Shown: piece by piece, positions 50,336 through 64,000 of the stretch
How positions within the stretch are numbered: the stretch's first letter is position 1
Layout of the letters: each line of letters opens with the position of its first letter
Assembly: GCA_036785705.1 (NCBI GenBank)
Contig: JAWUZG010000138.1
Span: 1,505,501 to 1,569,500, forward strand
Length of the DNA: 64,000 nucleotides
Origin: Acanthornis magna
Lineage: Eukaryota; Chordata; Aves; Passeriformes; Acanthizidae
Direction: 5' to 3'
Notes under the pieces: generated by a model
Database searches by the model: none
Told to the model about the DNA's origin: nothing
The model's input: the letters and a program-made list of their open reading frames with translations, nothing else
Program-made: the position numbers and the translations under genes

Positions 50336-50460
50336 TTCAAATGAATCTACTCTTTATTCCCTACATATTGAGATGGTAGCAAATATCAAATATTAAAGAC
50401 AGTGACAGAGGGTTCACATTTTGTGCAGCCCTCAGGTCACGGTGCTGCTTCATGACATCC
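50336..50460 (-). other. MYH: Gene B 3' UTR (end approximate)
   Basis: From the stop codon to just past AATAAA, contiguous with exon 40. No further intron is needed. Confidence 0.75.
50353..50358 (-). terminator. MYH: Poly(A) signal AATAAA of gene B
   Basis: AATAAA on the minus strand about 103 nt past the stop codon. Cleavage is expected near 50330-50340. A 3' UTR of about 100-125 nt is typical for sarcomeric MYH genes. Confidence 0.85.
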
Positions 50461-63978
<13,518 letters not shown>

Positions 63979-64000
63979 TCAGGCATCATTTGTCTTGCCA

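Overview
This is vertebrate nuclear DNA, almost certainly from a bird and probably a songbird or close relative. The evidence is compact introns, several 3' ends of CR1 LINEs of the avian type, and a solo endogenous-retrovirus LTR of a type common in neoavian genomes. The species cannot be read from the sequence. The window lies inside a tandem cluster of fast skeletal-muscle (sarcomeric) myosin heavy chain genes.

Two MYH genes are present, both on the minus strand. Gene A (1 to about 12,870) has its promoter, two 5' untranslated exons and coding exons 3 to 28 complete. Exon 29 is cut by the left edge after 17 bases, so 1,299 codons are visible: the whole motor, the lever arm and about half of the S2/rod. 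Gene B (50,336 to 63,907, running off the right edge) has coding exons 9 to 40, the stop codon and a poly(A) signal. Its promoter and exons 1 to 8 lie outside. Exon numbers follow the standard vertebrate skeletal MYH scheme. Every internal coding exon was placed from its splice sites, and lengths and reading phases match between the genes except exon 17 (loop 2). If gene B's missing exons 3 to 8 have the same lengths as gene A's, its protein would be 1,941 residues, the normal family length. Both genes look intact.

Between the poly(A) signal of gene B and the promoter of gene A lie about 37.5 kb with no gene I can support. They hold CR1 fragments at about 14.2-15.7, 19.9-20.2, 31.4-32.2, 36.3-37.0, 43.3-43.6 and 44.6-45.0 kb, a solo LTR at 47.4-48.5 kb, a 10-bp minisatellite at 26.85 kb, two copies of an unrecognised repeat at 30.5 and 42.1 kb, and otherwise unique AT-rich sequence. 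The promoter of gene A (TATA box, two E-boxes, an A/T-rich element, a MEF2 consensus) is typical of muscle-specific transcription.

The most informative observations are: a gap-free 1,063-bp tract (exons 24 to 27 with introns) nearly identical between the two genes, which indicates recent gene conversion; a GC-AG intron inside that tract; a 40-bp homopolymer forming the polypyrimidine tract of gene A exon 17, next to an expanded glycine run in actin-binding loop 2; a 31-unit CCTTT array in gene A intron 8; a perfect 24-bp palindrome in a tiny intron of gene B; and the unrecognised repeat pair. I found no clear sign of a novel multi-gene system. All percent identities and mismatch counts are by eye.
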